Shown here: positions 10,501-18,738 of the stretch, one piece after another
Numbering within the stretch: the stretch's first letter is position 1
How the letters are laid out: the number at the start of each line of letters is the position of its first letter
Assembly (NCBI RefSeq): GCF_003071345.1
Contig: NZ_QCYK01000001.1
Span: 1,922,001-1,986,000, forward strand
Direction of reading: 5' to 3'
Length of the DNA stretch: 64,000 nucleotides
DNA from: Chitinophaga parva
GTDB lineage: Bacteria; Bacteroidota; Bacteroidia; Chitinophagales; Chitinophagaceae
The notes under the pieces: model-generated
Seen by the model: only the letters and a program-made list of their open reading frames with translations
Database searches by the model: none
Told to the model about the DNA's origin: nothing
Program-made: the position numbers and the translations under genes

Positions 10501-10878
10501 AATGCAGATAAATACCTGCGCAGCCGCCGCGGTAATTTCACCGAGCGCAATGAAGGCCGCACACCATGGAACAATGACGCAGACTTCCATTTTGCGCAGG
10601 ATTTTAACTTCAACATTGCGAAGAAGACGCCGCATACCTTCACCCTATCGCTGGACATTCTGAACCTTACCAACCTGCTGAATAAGAACTGGGGCTGGGT
10701 GTATTTTTCGCCCAATACTTACAATTCAACGGCCAGCGTGGGTTTGCAGCCATACATACCAGCGCGTAGCTCGCAGGGATACCCGCTGTACCAGTTCACC
10801 GATCCCGGTAAACCGTACTCCGTGGATCCGTTTGCCTCCCGCTGGCAAATGCAGATTGGTGGCCGCTACACTTTCTAA
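7582..10878 (+). CDS. Oar-like TonB-dependent outer-membrane receptor
   Basis: This is a 1098-residue outer-membrane protein with a cleavable signal peptide (about residues 1-22, ending LHAQ). It has a carboxypeptidase-regulatory-like beta-sandwich (about 27-110: GLRGTVKDANGQPIPGA), a plug domain (about 125-235) and a long beta-barrel ending in QIGGRYTF, with the terminal Phe expected of barrel proteins. The plug segment GGSVNAVTRSGTNDVHGSM is characteristic of the Oar/OmpA-related branch rather than classic SusC, and no SusD gene is adjacent. Known family members import or export large substrates using TonB energy. The four FAS1 lipoproteins directly upstream are its likely surface partners. 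The substrate is unknown. Confidence 0.85.
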   Translation: MKKYLRYALLWLCSLSALHLHAQETSGGLRGTVKDANGQPIPGAIVMAVHTASGTRYGTAAGNDGRYNLPGLRVGGPYTIEVKFLGMQTETRTIAQISLGEPLLLNFMLKDNSQTLTAVEVKAQKRGPAANTFGTGQNILREQLRNMPSGNRSITDMTRLVPQASKDNSFSGTNFRYNNVTIDGAINNDAIGFSPSIGGQTGTSGMPGSSTRTNPVSLDAIEDIQVYLAPYDVKIGNFTGGSVNAVTRSGTNDVHGSMYFFGRNASLVGPDNTGFEKSRKMPADYHDYQTGFRVGFPIVKNKLFFFSNEEITRRQEAVLQVAGSAAVADVLSEKDAEDIRNYSVNTLHFDPGTYGQYNAYANSNKLFNRLDWNIGDKHQLAVRNNTIFSEAINMERDQFDFRFGSIAYKQTNNQSSTVAELRSRFNNRISNSLLVGYTAIHDYRDPSSDPAFPQVQIVGRKPGSTIFFGTDREASIFNQKQRTMEITDNVSISKGAHTMTFGTHNELYKVTYGFVNAWNGRVTYQSIEDFLGNNPERVQGSYNYTNNDRAYILSHPGAVFNVNFYSGYAQDEFQVNDRFRITYGLRFDYQGVPRKQALSDKAANAKTDPYLGNTYAYTPLNKIRQNYLGQVQVSPRIGFRYDWLGDQRVILRGGLGMFTSRIPFAWLGYAFYNTGNTYGAYDQKTDGNPPYVFNGNPLVHTQGSAPGIAGFAAANGQQVDDPNAGKTQIDVIDNRFKMPKVLRGSLALDYKDQHGLKYTLEGIFTKNIRDVKFQQVNLVDNPTYYSYDTAASFRRQPVFAGSNSLNPYLANAYEMSNTTEGYRFSLSAQVAGNFNSGLGFSAAYTYGQSKDLSNGIRNSMESNWQLNQALNPNNPTLANSNFDIRHRIVVSVSYRRVWSAFTSSTFSLFASAQSGSPFTYGFVNYTPQNTPQQISLAYIPAKGETVNFFAPIYKNGTVVSSPEQQAAAFDAYINADKYLRSRRGNFTERNEGRTPWNNDADFHFAQDFNFNIAKKTPHTFTLSLDILNLTNLLNKNWGWVYFSPNTYNSTASVGLQPYIPARSSQGYPLYQFTDPGKPYSVDPFASRWQMQIGGRYTF

Positions 10879-10910
10879 TTGCTTATCGCTTTCCCGGATT
10901 GTAAAAATGA

Positions 10911-10948
10911 AAAGGGCTGTCTTATAAACAAAAGAGACAGCCCTTTTT
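10911..10948 (+). terminator. Rho-independent terminator after the FAS1/Oar operon
   Basis: A perfect 12-bp stem (AAAGGGCTGTCT at 10911-10922 paired with AGACAGCCCTTT at 10935-10946) with a 12-nt loop is followed by more T residues. It lies 33 bp after the receptor stop. Because both arms begin or end in A/T runs it can work on either strand, and may also end the minus-strand LytTR operon whose last stop is at 11018. Confidence 0.9.
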
Positions 10949-11017
10949 ATATTGAATTGTGTGTCAGATCGTAACCTCAGGTTATTGTAAGTGGTGATGT
11001 CGGATTGATCTTATCCT

Positions 11018-11734
11018 TTAACGCTTCAGTAATTGCTTTTCGACGCGACTGATCAATTTTTGCCGAAAGTTCCGGCTAATGGGCAAGGATTGATTTTTTA
11101 TTCTTACCTGGTTTCCTTCGATAAATTCTATTTTAGAGAAATTGACAACAAAGGATTGATGAATTTTAATAAAATCGGCTGAAGGAAGCTGCTCTTCAAT
11201 GCTTTTGAGGGTGAGGTATGTAATTATTTCTTTTTTGGGCGTGACTACCTTAACGTAGTTGCCTAAGCTCTCTGCATAAAGGATATCCACTAATTCAACC
11301 TTTTCAAGGCGTTTGTCACCTTTGATGAACAAGTAGGAGGGTGGTACATGGCCTGTTGCCAGTTCTTTTAGATCCTTATAGTCCTTACATTTTTGTACTG
11401 CTTTCAGAAACCTTTTAAATGCAATGGGCTTCAGCAGGTAATCAATAATATCGAGGGCATAACCGTCAATAGCATATTTGGGATAAGCAGTGGTAATTAT
11501 TACCAGGGGAAGGTCGCCGTTTGCCGTGTTCAGATATTCTAAGCCGGATAACTTTGGCATCTCAATGTCCAGGAACATTAAGTCTGTCAAATTCAAGTCA
11601 ATAAAAGACTTTGCTTTGATCGCACTCTCGAACTCACCGACAAGCTCCAGAAAAGGAACTTGATCAACAAACTCCCTTAAAACTTTACGGGCAACAGGTT
11701 CATCATCGACAATAATACACGTCAGCCTTTTCAT
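11018..11734 (-). CDS. LytTR-family response regulator
   Basis: This is a 238-residue two-component response regulator. The receiver domain (residues 1-120) carries the acidic pair DDE at 10-12, the phospho-acceptor Asp56 in LMFLDIEMPK, and the conserved Lys in YLLKPI. The C-terminal LytTR DNA-binding domain (about 140-238) shows YAESLGNYVKV and the HQSFVVN segment. This is the standard LytR/AgrA architecture of Bacteroidota. Its start overlaps the stop of the histidine kinase gene by 4 bp, so kinase and regulator are translated as a pair. Its target promoters cannot be read from this window. Confidence 0.93.
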   Translation of the reverse strand: MKRLTCIIVDDEPVARKVLREFVDQVPFLELVGEFESAIKAKSFIDLNLTDLMFLDIEMPKLSGLEYLNTANGDLPLVIITTAYPKYAIDGYALDIIDYLLKPIAFKRFLKAVQKCKDYKDLKELATGHVPPSYLFIKGDKRLEKVELVDILYAESLGNYVKVVTPKKEIITYLTLKSIEEQLPSADFIKIHQSFVVNFSKIEFIEGNQVRIKNQSLPISRNFRQKLISRVEKQLLKR

Positions 11735-12756
11735 ATTATAATATTTAACATTACATAATAGTTAAATGCATCGTTTTTTGTTTCAAGGACATAGTTTTTG
11801 CCATAAAGCAGGTCAAGCCTCCTTCGGACATTGGCTAACCCAATACCACCCGATACCCTTCTGTCGTCATTGCAGGTGTTCGTACATTCAAATAGGACGT
11901 GCTTATCCTTTTGTACCAGCCGGATGGCTATCCTGTTTTCTGTCTCCTCATCGCTGGCACTAAACTTAAAGGCATTCTCCAAAAAGGGCATGAACAATAA
12001 AGGGGCAATTTTCACATGGCCATCCTCCATGATCATATCAAGTGTTACCCGAAGATTACTGTTACTTCTGGCCTTCTGTAAAGCTACATAGTTTTCGATG
12101 TAGGAAGCCTCCTTTGTCAGTGGTACAAAGTCAGCATCCGCTTCGTATAGGCTGTAACGGAGCAATCCGGAGAACTGCAACAGGATGTCCCTGGCCTTCT
12201 GGTCTTTGATGTCAATATTGCCGTAAATAGTATTTAAGCCGTTAAACAGGAAATGTGGGTTAACTTGAGATCGTAAATATTTCAATTCGATGTGTAATTG
12301 TTCTACCTCGATATTCTTAACGCGATCTTTTTGTTCGCTCCAGCGAAGGCTGAATAATAACAACGTAGAGATCAGGATAGACCAGACACTGTTGAACAAG
12401 TTCCATTTGAAGTAGTCGGGTAGTTTCATGACCTCCTTTGGCCACACTATCGTATCATAATGTTGCTGGCTTAGGCTTTTCAGGTAAGTATTAAGTATGA
12501 CGAGCAGCAGTACGCTCAGCAGGTAAAATGCCGTTTTTTTACGGTCAAGCAATTGGGGAATGAGCAGGAAAGCATTTACATAGATCAGCATAGCCAGCAG
12601 GACGGTCGAGATGAATAGCGGTGGAAGGGTAAACAGCCAGCCTTTTTTGTGAATATAATCTTCCACGTTCATCAGGTTATAAGCGCCGTATACCAACCAA
12701 ACAATCAGGTGAAACAGGTATCTGCCTGAAAAAACGCGGATAAGGCATGCTCTCAT
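11731..12756 (-). CDS. LytS/YehU-type sensor histidine kinase
   Basis: This is a 341-residue membrane kinase. The first 140 residues hold about four hydrophobic segments without an evident sensor domain. A short helical linker leads to the His_kinase domain with LRSQVNPHFLFNGLNTIYGN, where His168 is the predicted phosphorylation site. The ATPase portion has LLFMPFLENAFKFS (N box) and GGIGLANVRRRLDLLYG (G box). It is the partner of the LytTR regulator encoded immediately downstream with a 4-bp overlap. The signal sensed is unknown; such kinases often respond to envelope state, which is only family knowledge here. Confidence 0.92.
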   Translation of the reverse strand: MRACLIRVFSGRYLFHLIVWLVYGAYNLMNVEDYIHKKGWLFTLPPLFISTVLLAMLIYVNAFLLIPQLLDRKKTAFYLLSVLLLVILNTYLKSLSQQHYDTIVWPKEVMKLPDYFKWNLFNSVWSILISTLLLFSLRWSEQKDRVKNIEVEQLHIELKYLRSQVNPHFLFNGLNTIYGNIDIKDQKARDILLQFSGLLRYSLYEADADFVPLTKEASYIENYVALQKARSNSNLRVTLDMIMEDGHVKIAPLLFMPFLENAFKFSASDEETENRIAIRLVQKDKHVLFECTNTCNDDRRVSGGIGLANVRRRLDLLYGKNYVLETKNDAFNYYVMLNIII

Positions 12757-12938
12757 AGCGCTAAACTACGATTAATCCCTTAAATTGCTAAAGCATAGCC
12801 TGTAGCGCTTCCCAAATTCATAGCTATAAATCTAATTGTGTAGGATTTATGGCTGTTTATAAAAATAATTTGTTTCATGTAGTAGGAATCGGATATTGTA
12901 AACATCATTATCATTTACTTGCTATCAATAATTTATCT

Positions 12939-13307
12939 ATGACTATGCAGGCTTGCATACCTGTGATTCCGAGCGCCGACTTACAAAGGAGCCTGCGCTT
13001 TTGGGTAGAAGGCTTAGGGCTGGCGGTAGACCGGGAAATAAGGCAGGATGGTGTGTTAGTAGGTTGTATGGTGTTTAACGAAAAGGTCTGCTTTTGGCTT
13101 AATCAACGCGCCGGTGGGCCGATAGGGCGGGAATATGAAGGCATCCGGCTTTACTGGACGCCTGATGCTCTTTTTGCTACAAGAGACCGTTTGGCGCGAA
13201 TGGGCTATGAGGTGTCAGCAATTGAACAGCGGGACTATGGACAAACGGAGTTCTTCCTCACGGATGATGACGGCTATTCTCATTGCTTTGGCGTAGCGAC
13301 TTTATAA
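12939..13307 (+). CDS. VOC superfamily protein (glyoxalase/bleomycin-resistance fold), 1
   Basis: This is a 122-residue protein made of paired beta-alpha-beta-beta-beta modules. It opens with CIPVIPSADLQRSLRFWVEG and ends with the strand containing FFLTDDDGYSHCFG, the position where the metal-binding acidic residue of VOC enzymes normally sits. The reading frame extends upstream to 12849, but that leader has no VOC similarity, so I chose the ATG at 12939 (a second lies at 12945). The frame resembles bleomycin-binding proteins, but substrate cannot be assigned. It is the first of three VOC genes in a row. Confidence 0.78.
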   Translation: MTMQACIPVIPSADLQRSLRFWVEGLGLAVDREIRQDGVLVGCMVFNEKVCFWLNQRAGGPIGREYEGIRLYWTPDALFATRDRLARMGYEVSAIEQRDYGQTEFFLTDDDGYSHCFGVATL

Positions 13308-13387
13308 CACTAGAACCTTGTACTACCTGCCCACCGTTAATAACTATTTTTCTTGCAGTCTCACTTTTAAAGGTTTTACAGATAATC

Positions 13388-13765
13388 ATGGAAACATCCG
13401 TCCCTTCGAAAATCAAGAGGATGAGCCCGCAACTTCTGGTAAAAGATATTGCCCGGGCGGTCCAATTCTACGCCAATGCTTTAGGGTTTAGTGTGGATTT
13501 CCGCTATGAGGACTTTTATGCAGGTATCATAAAAGATGGTTATTCCATTCACCTCAAAGTAGACGGGGATAATGCGGAAGGAAAAAGTAGCCAGGGAAAT
13601 AGCGAGAATGTTTCCATCATATTCAACATAAGCCATATTGAAAGCCTGTATGATGAACTATGCACTGAAGGCATTTCAATTTCGCAGTCGTTACGGGATA
13701 TGCCTTATGGAAAAGAGTTCTATATAGCTGATCCGGACGGGAACATTCTGGCATTCTTAGAATAA
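13388..13765 (+). CDS. VOC superfamily protein, 2
   Basis: This is a 125-residue VOC protein starting METSVPSKIKRMSPQLLVKD; the upstream open frame to 13283 has no family similarity. The two halves are visible as IARAVQFYANALGFSVDFRY (first module) and the closing strand FYIADPDGNILAFLE, where Glu at the end is the usual metal ligand in glyoxalase-type members. Such proteins include glyoxalases, dioxygenases and antibiotic-binding proteins; nothing here selects among them. It follows the first VOC gene by 80 bp and is only distantly similar to it. Confidence 0.85.
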   Translation: METSVPSKIKRMSPQLLVKDIARAVQFYANALGFSVDFRYEDFYAGIIKDGYSIHLKVDGDNAEGKSSQGNSENVSIIFNISHIESLYDELCTEGISISQSLRDMPYGKEFYIADPDGNILAFLE

Positions 13766-13975
13766 CCTTGTGGTGATTTTAGGCTGGGCCGTTCGCTGGA
13801 GAAGGTTAGGCCTGGTAAAGTTGCTGCCTGGCCCTGGGCCTGATCCACAGCCGCCCACCCGTACGCAGTGGGCAAAACCTGCAGATTGGGCACGTAAAAG
13901 GAATCATGCTGAAGTGACAAAACTGCTCGGTGATTGAATAAAAAAATCAGGTAAATAGACTACCAAAGCAAGCTT

Positions 13976-14416
13976 ATGGAAACTGCACATGACAATGTTA
14001 ATATCACACAGGCCGTACCCATGTTTATGGTCATTAGCATGGAGAGGTCACTTGTATTTTATGTAGAAGGACTGGGCTTTACCATAAAAAATACATGGTT
14101 GCCAAGGGGCGTTATTGAATGGTGCTGGCTGGAACGCGAAGGCGTAGCCTTGATGTTGCAGGAATACCGCGGAGATCATCCGCACATACATGCGGAAAAA
14201 GGCGTTGGGATTGGCATTTGGTTCCAGTGCCGGGATGCTTTAGCCCTTTATAAAGAGTTCCTCTCGAAGGGGATAAAGGCCGAAGAGCCTTTTGTAGGTA
14301 ACCAGATGTGGGATGTCAGGGTTATTGATCCTGATGGATACATTCTACATTTTGAAAGCCCAACTGATGTACCTGAAGAAACTAAGTTTTCGGATTGGAC
14401 AGAACAAACGCAATAG
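13976..14416 (+). CDS. VOC superfamily protein, 3
   Basis: This is a 146-residue VOC protein. The first module reads VPMFMVISMERSLVFYVEGL and the last strand DVRVIDPDGYILHFESPTD, with the terminal Glu in the metal-ligand position. The phrase ALMLQEYRGDHPHIHAEKGV is typical of the bleomycin-resistance/PhnB-like branch. The next gene, an ankyrin protein, begins 3 bp after the stop, so the two are likely co-transcribed. The substrate is unknown. Confidence 0.85.
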   Translation: METAHDNVNITQAVPMFMVISMERSLVFYVEGLGFTIKNTWLPRGVIEWCWLEREGVALMLQEYRGDHPHIHAEKGVGIGIWFQCRDALALYKEFLSKGIKAEEPFVGNQMWDVRVIDPDGYILHFESPTDVPEETKFSDWTEQTQ

Positions 14417-14419
14417 TTT

Positions 14420-15298
14420 ATGAAGATGATAGATGCAGAAGATTCACGGGTGATCCTTGCAATAGCGCTGATTGACGCAGGTGATATTGCCAACTTAATG
14501 CATTTACTCCGTAAATATCCAGAGCTTGTTCAAAGGAGGTTAATAAACCACCAGGAAGGCTATTTTAAAGATCCTTATCTGCTTTGGTTTATCGCGGATA
14601 ATCCTGTCCGCAAAGGCAAGAGGCCCGGTAATATGATAAGGCTTATTGAGGAGCTCATAGAAACAGTTAAGCAGCTGGCTCCTGATACCTGCCTTTATCA
14701 AATTGATCATGCCTTAAAATTAGTAGCCTCCAGCCATACTATGCAGGTATCAGGTGTACTATTGCCAGCAATGGATTTGCTGATAGATGCCGGGGCCTCA
14801 CCTGATTGCGCGATGGAAGCCTTGACAAATGGCAACTTGGAGGCAGCTGGGCACTTGATAAGCCGGGGCGCTCACCTGACGTTAGCATTGGCTGTTTGCC
14901 TGGAACGGCAATTGGATATTTATAAATTAGGAAACCAGGCAACTAATAACGAAAAATTGACTGCTCTTGCAGCTGCTGCGTATTACGGGAAAGCAGATAA
15001 GATAAAAGTATTGCTGGATATGAATATAAGCCCCAATGGCTTTCCTGAGGCCGAAAGTGGCTTCCATAGCCACGGCACTCCTTTACATTACGCTGTCAGT
15101 TCGGGAGACTTACCCTCCGTGCAGCTTTTAGTTGAAGCTGGCGCAAAGCTTGATGTGCCTGATAAGGTTTATAACGGAACGCCAAAGGACTGGGCTACCT
15201 ATTTGAAAGCCCAGGCGCCCGGTGAGGCCGCAGACGGAAATTTTGCAGCCATTGAAAGCTATTTGTTATCAAAACCCCGTTACCGACGCTTATATTAA
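14420..15298 (+). CDS. Ankyrin-repeat protein
   Basis: This is a 292-residue protein without signal peptide or membrane segments. The C-terminal half contains recognisable ankyrin repeats: LTALAAAAYYGKADKIKVLL and, after a loop, TPLHYAVSSGDLPSVQLLVE followed by AGAKLDVPD. The N-terminal half is helical and more diverged (IALIDAGDIANLMHLLRKYP and MDLLIDAGASPDCAMEALTN look like worn repeats). Ankyrin repeats mediate protein binding; the partner is not evident. It is coupled (3-bp gap) to the third VOC gene. Confidence 0.8.
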   Translation: MKMIDAEDSRVILAIALIDAGDIANLMHLLRKYPELVQRRLINHQEGYFKDPYLLWFIADNPVRKGKRPGNMIRLIEELIETVKQLAPDTCLYQIDHALKLVASSHTMQVSGVLLPAMDLLIDAGASPDCAMEALTNGNLEAAGHLISRGAHLTLALAVCLERQLDIYKLGNQATNNEKLTALAAAAYYGKADKIKVLLDMNISPNGFPEAESGFHSHGTPLHYAVSSGDLPSVQLLVEAGAKLDVPDKVYNGTPKDWATYLKAQAPGEAADGNFAAIESYLLSKPRYRRLY

Positions 15299-15369
15299 AA
15301 TCGCAATGTATCCATGGGTTTAATCAGAGTGAGATTCCTTATTTTTAGCCTAACATATATTTGTATACT

Positions 15370-16539
15370 ATGAAGGCGCATACGCTTGCTCTACTGCTAT
15401 TTTTGGGGGGTCATGTACTTTCCGCGGCCGGCCAGGAACATTCAAGTTTTCCCATTGACGTGACTACCGGTCCTGCACCGCAGCTGTTTTCCGTTGACAA
15501 TCAGTTACGTTTGAGTTACGAACTTCACCTGGTCAATTATGCGCCGTTCCCTGTGAAGTTGTCAGCATTACATATCACTGGCAATCCTGGAGGGCAGCTT
15601 ACAGTACTTGATTCAAATTCCCTGAAGGATGACTTGGTTTTAGCCAATCACCTGCTTGGCAACACAGGTGATACTGTTCAAACCCAGACGCTGGAGCCAG
15701 GAAAGGCCGCCGTGATCTTCATAGATATGAGCCTTGAACAAAACCAGGGTATTCCTGCTTCCTTAGGCCATTTGTTTACTTTTAGCTTTCAGAATAATAT
15801 GGGCAAAACGATTGTCCGGAACATGCCTGGGCCGGACATTGCTGTTCTTAGCGGCACAGCAGTCATAATCGGTCCGCCAGTTAAGGGTGCCGGCTGGGTT
15901 GCTTTTAATGCCTATGGCGGTTCGGGGCACCGGCGTTCATTCAATCCTGTTGACGGACGGTTGCAAATAGCGGAACGTTTCGCTATAGACTTTATGCAAG
16001 TGGGGCAGGACGGAAAGCTTTTCCACGGAGAACCTCAGCAAAACGCCAATTTTTACGGCTATGGCCGCCCTGTGTTAGCGGTGGCTGATGCAACCGTCTA
16101 TGCGGTGAAAGACGGACTTGCGGAGCAAACCGGTACGAGTGAGCGGGAAAAAAGAGTAGTAACACTTGATAATATTGTGGGAGATTATGTTATCCTTGAT
16201 CTGGGAAGCGGACGTTATGCCATATATGCGCATTTGCAGCCGGGCAAGATAACGGTACGCGCGGGTGACCGCGTCAAAGAAGGGCAGGTGCTGGGTTTAC
16301 TGGGCAATTCCGGTAATAGTGATGAGCCCCACCTCCATTTTCAAATCATGGACAAGCCGTCCCCGCTTGGGGCAGAAGGACTGCCCTTTGTGATCAAAGA
16401 GTTTACCCAACAGGGTATTGCACAAAATACAGATGCAATGGATGAAGGCGCGGCCTGGAAAGGAAATGCGGAACGCCAGATCAAGACCGTATATTACCGG
16501 CAATTCCCGTTGGACAATGCGGTTATTGATCTGAAGTGA
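15370..16539 (+). CDS. Secreted M23-family (LytM-like) metallopeptidase
   Basis: This is a 389-residue exported protein; the ATG at 15370 is preferred over an in-frame TTG at 15361. A signal peptide (to about AAGQE) is followed by a beta-rich domain of about 150 residues and then a peptidase M23 domain (about residues 195-350). The zinc site is suggested by GHRRSFNPVDG with RFAIDF, and clearly by DEPHLHFQIMD with the HxH motif. A glycine-rich strand, VKEGQVLGLLGNSGNS, precedes it as usual. M23 enzymes cut peptidoglycan cross-bridges or other glycine-rich peptides. This subgroup, with an N-terminal all-beta domain, is often annotated as a generic M23 peptidase, so the substrate is uncertain. 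Confidence 0.85.
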   Translation: MKAHTLALLLFLGGHVLSAAGQEHSSFPIDVTTGPAPQLFSVDNQLRLSYELHLVNYAPFPVKLSALHITGNPGGQLTVLDSNSLKDDLVLANHLLGNTGDTVQTQTLEPGKAAVIFIDMSLEQNQGIPASLGHLFTFSFQNNMGKTIVRNMPGPDIAVLSGTAVIIGPPVKGAGWVAFNAYGGSGHRRSFNPVDGRLQIAERFAIDFMQVGQDGKLFHGEPQQNANFYGYGRPVLAVADATVYAVKDGLAEQTGTSEREKRVVTLDNIVGDYVILDLGSGRYAIYAHLQPGKITVRAGDRVKEGQVLGLLGNSGNSDEPHLHFQIMDKPSPLGAEGLPFVIKEFTQQGIAQNTDAMDEGAAWKGNAERQIKTVYYRQFPLDNAVIDLK

Positions 16540-16774
16540 AAAGTTCATGGCAGCGGTGCAGTCATGATGAATGCGTTCACTTTCTTCTATTTAGTACTTC
16601 AATTGTATCAGTGGCCTGCTCAAAGCCTGGAATATTTGATTCATTATTAAATCCGGGGCAATTCGGTAGTTCACTACATGTTACAGGCAGGACCAGGTAG
16701 CTATTGCCATGGTGCCTGGCGGAATTGCCCGGCTGTATTCAATTCCAGCTTACCTGTTATTGCGCCTTATTTTT

Positions 16775-18073
16775 CTAAGCGCCATGGCCGGCTGCCCGGA
16801 TAACCTGATCCACCATGGCAACCACCTCCCTGCTCACCCATCCCTGCTCCGGGAAGCCCTGCGCCCATTCCAACGGTGTCACATTTCGTGCAATATGCCA
16901 TCCGGGGATTTCGCGCCAATCGAGATACTTTCTCAAGTTCACCCGGATATTAACGTCTGCTCCCTGGTCTAAAAGACGGCGTGCCATATAACCATCGCGC
17001 TGGCGGCCGTTCACATAGGCGCAACTGACGATGGCATTGAATAACGGCGTATGGCCGCCAAAACCTTCCTCATCAACTACCGCAGTTGCATCTACATCTG
17101 CTCCTTCTGCTAGCAGCCAGTCGAAGATCTCCCGTTCATCAAAGTCGATGGACAAATGCAGCAGCGTGGTCCCAGTGACCGGCGTGCCGCACATGCCCGA
17201 CAACCGTTCGATCCCGCAACCCAACTGGGGTGGGTAGATCTCCTGATGATCAAATCTCCTGTTCAGCAGTTGCGGGTCGTGTTTTAGATGGATCTTAAGC
17301 CGGTCGAGATCACCCAAATGGAAGGCCATCAGCGGCGTGTCCGGTATGTCGTAGCCCCGGGCCTTAAATCGCCGCAGGATCGCGTGTTTCCCATCCGGGT
17401 TGCGGCTGTACGTTTCAAGCACCAGGGCAAGTGGGGCCAGCCTGTCGCCCTTTTCGTTGGTCAAGGGCCCGCCGGCATCATCCACAAATGCAAAGCCTTG
17501 GCTATTCAACGTTTCGCAGGCGCCCATGATAATGCCTGGCACCAACACTGCACCATGTTCATGCAACCACCTTGCCGTTTCGATCTTGCCTTGCAACAAA
17601 GCCCGGTCGAAGGCATGCTGAATATCTGTTGCACCCAGTGCCTTGATCGCTTTGACCATGTCAAGCAAACCCAGGTTCGCAGCATGGCTCATGGGCGGCC
17701 CCCAGTTACCACTCACTACAGGTACGTCCAGAAGGCCGGGGTGGTCTTTTAGCAACCGGATAACCTCGTCAATTTCATTGGCGCGGATTGCATCGCGGAT
17801 CTGCTCTGCTGCGGTATTAGCCGCTATACGCAGCTTCAGTTGTGCCCAGGAAGAGAAATTGTATTCCCGCGCTATCACCAGCTGCGCATCGCTAAGTTTT
17901 AAGCGGGTTACGATGGATTCATCATCGGCAGCATGGAATTTCGGATGACAGCGTCTCACACGGTCGACGGCTTCCTTTGAATGTAGTTGGATCTGGTGGA
18001 GCAGTTCGCGGGCTTGTCGTTTGGGAACGTCGAGATGGGGCTGTGCCGGTAGGCGGCGTCGTACTGTAGACAT
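16775..18073 (-). CDS. Ankyrin-repeat protein with N-terminal helical domain
   Basis: This is a 432-residue soluble protein. The start chosen is the ATG at 18073 because a good ribosome-binding site (GAAGGAAAG) lies just upstream, while the open frame to 18172 adds no similarity. The N-terminal part has the pattern DVPKRQARELLHQIQLHSKE followed by an HPKF motif, common to a bacterial ankyrin subfamily. Ankyrin-like repeats follow: PMSHAANLGLLDMVKAIKAL, ALLQGKIETARWLHEHGAVL, TLLHLSIDFDEREIFDWLLA and TPLFNAIVSC. It faces the M23 peptidase gene convergently. The binding partner is unknown. Confidence 0.8.
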   Translation of the reverse strand: MSTVRRRLPAQPHLDVPKRQARELLHQIQLHSKEAVDRVRRCHPKFHAADDESIVTRLKLSDAQLVIAREYNFSSWAQLKLRIAANTAAEQIRDAIRANEIDEVIRLLKDHPGLLDVPVVSGNWGPPMSHAANLGLLDMVKAIKALGATDIQHAFDRALLQGKIETARWLHEHGAVLVPGIIMGACETLNSQGFAFVDDAGGPLTNEKGDRLAPLALVLETYSRNPDGKHAILRRFKARGYDIPDTPLMAFHLGDLDRLKIHLKHDPQLLNRRFDHQEIYPPQLGCGIERLSGMCGTPVTGTTLLHLSIDFDEREIFDWLLAEGADVDATAVVDEEGFGGHTPLFNAIVSCAYVNGRQRDGYMARRLLDQGADVNIRVNLRKYLDWREIPGWHIARNVTPLEWAQGFPEQGWVSREVVAMVDQVIRAAGHGA

Positions 18074-18283
18074 AACTTTCCTTCTTTTAAATTTGCCGGT
18101 GTCCGCATTAAGGCAAGAAGTTAAGTTAAATAATGTAATGGATCGAAGATTACACCGGTGGGCTTTGCCCATTTCCGCGGACTGGATGCTTCCGGAAAGC
18201 GGATGAAAGATAGAAAAAATTCCTGAGATTTTTTCTACTAGTGGGCCTTATGGTGTTTTTTTTTACAGATATTCATCTTATTG

Positions 18284-18676
18284 TTAACAGACAGGTATCG
18301 GCTCCACCACCACGCTGTTACCTTTTAGGTCGTAATAAATACACAGCATGGCCTGCGTGTCAACGATCCATTTTTCAATACCTGCATCTGCCACTTGCTG
18401 ACAAAAGGTCAAGAAGTCGGTTTTGCCTTGCTGATGTTCGGCAATGATCTGCCGAACGGCAGCTGGTGAAGCCTGCGCAAATATGTCCTTTTCGGCATAG
18501 ATCGGGTCACCATTGAGCTGAAATCCATTCGCCCCGTGGTACTCGGTTTGCCCGTTCTTGACCACGAAATCATAATGCAGCAGGCCCAGTTGTTTTATTT
18601 CGTGTACATAAGCAGGGAAGTCTGCGCCGCTTTTTACTTTGGCGTGTGCCGCCTTCATTTGAAGTAGAGTGAACAT
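18284..18676 (-). CDS. DUF1398 family (YbcV-like) protein
   Basis: This is a 130-residue soluble protein that matches the DUF1398/YbcV pattern: a short N-terminal helix (AAHAKVKSGADFPAYVHEIK), the strand LLHYDFVVKNGQTEYHG, and the C-terminal GIEKWIVDTQAMLCIYYDLK ending a few residues later. The family is small and of unknown function; it has been described among enterobacterial and prophage proteins. The gene is 62 bp upstream of, and in the same direction as, the end of the AraC regulator gene, so it could be its last co-transcribed gene. Confidence 0.85.
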   Translation of the reverse strand: MFTLLQMKAAHAKVKSGADFPAYVHEIKQLGLLHYDFVVKNGQTEYHGANGFQLNGDPIYAEKDIFAQASPAAVRQIIAEHQQGKTDFLTFCQQVADAGIEKWIVDTQAMLCIYYDLKGNSVVVEPIPVC

Positions 18677-18738
18677 CGTATTTAATTTTGATGTTCAAAG
18701 GTAGGCCGGCCCTGCCGCGTTCGATTGTAAAAATCCGT

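Noticed and set aside
1..10878. Polysaccharide-utilisation locus (SusC/SusD type)
   Set aside because: No SusD homologue or glycosidase is present in the run; the lipoproteins are DUF4397 and FAS1, and the last receptor is Oar-like.
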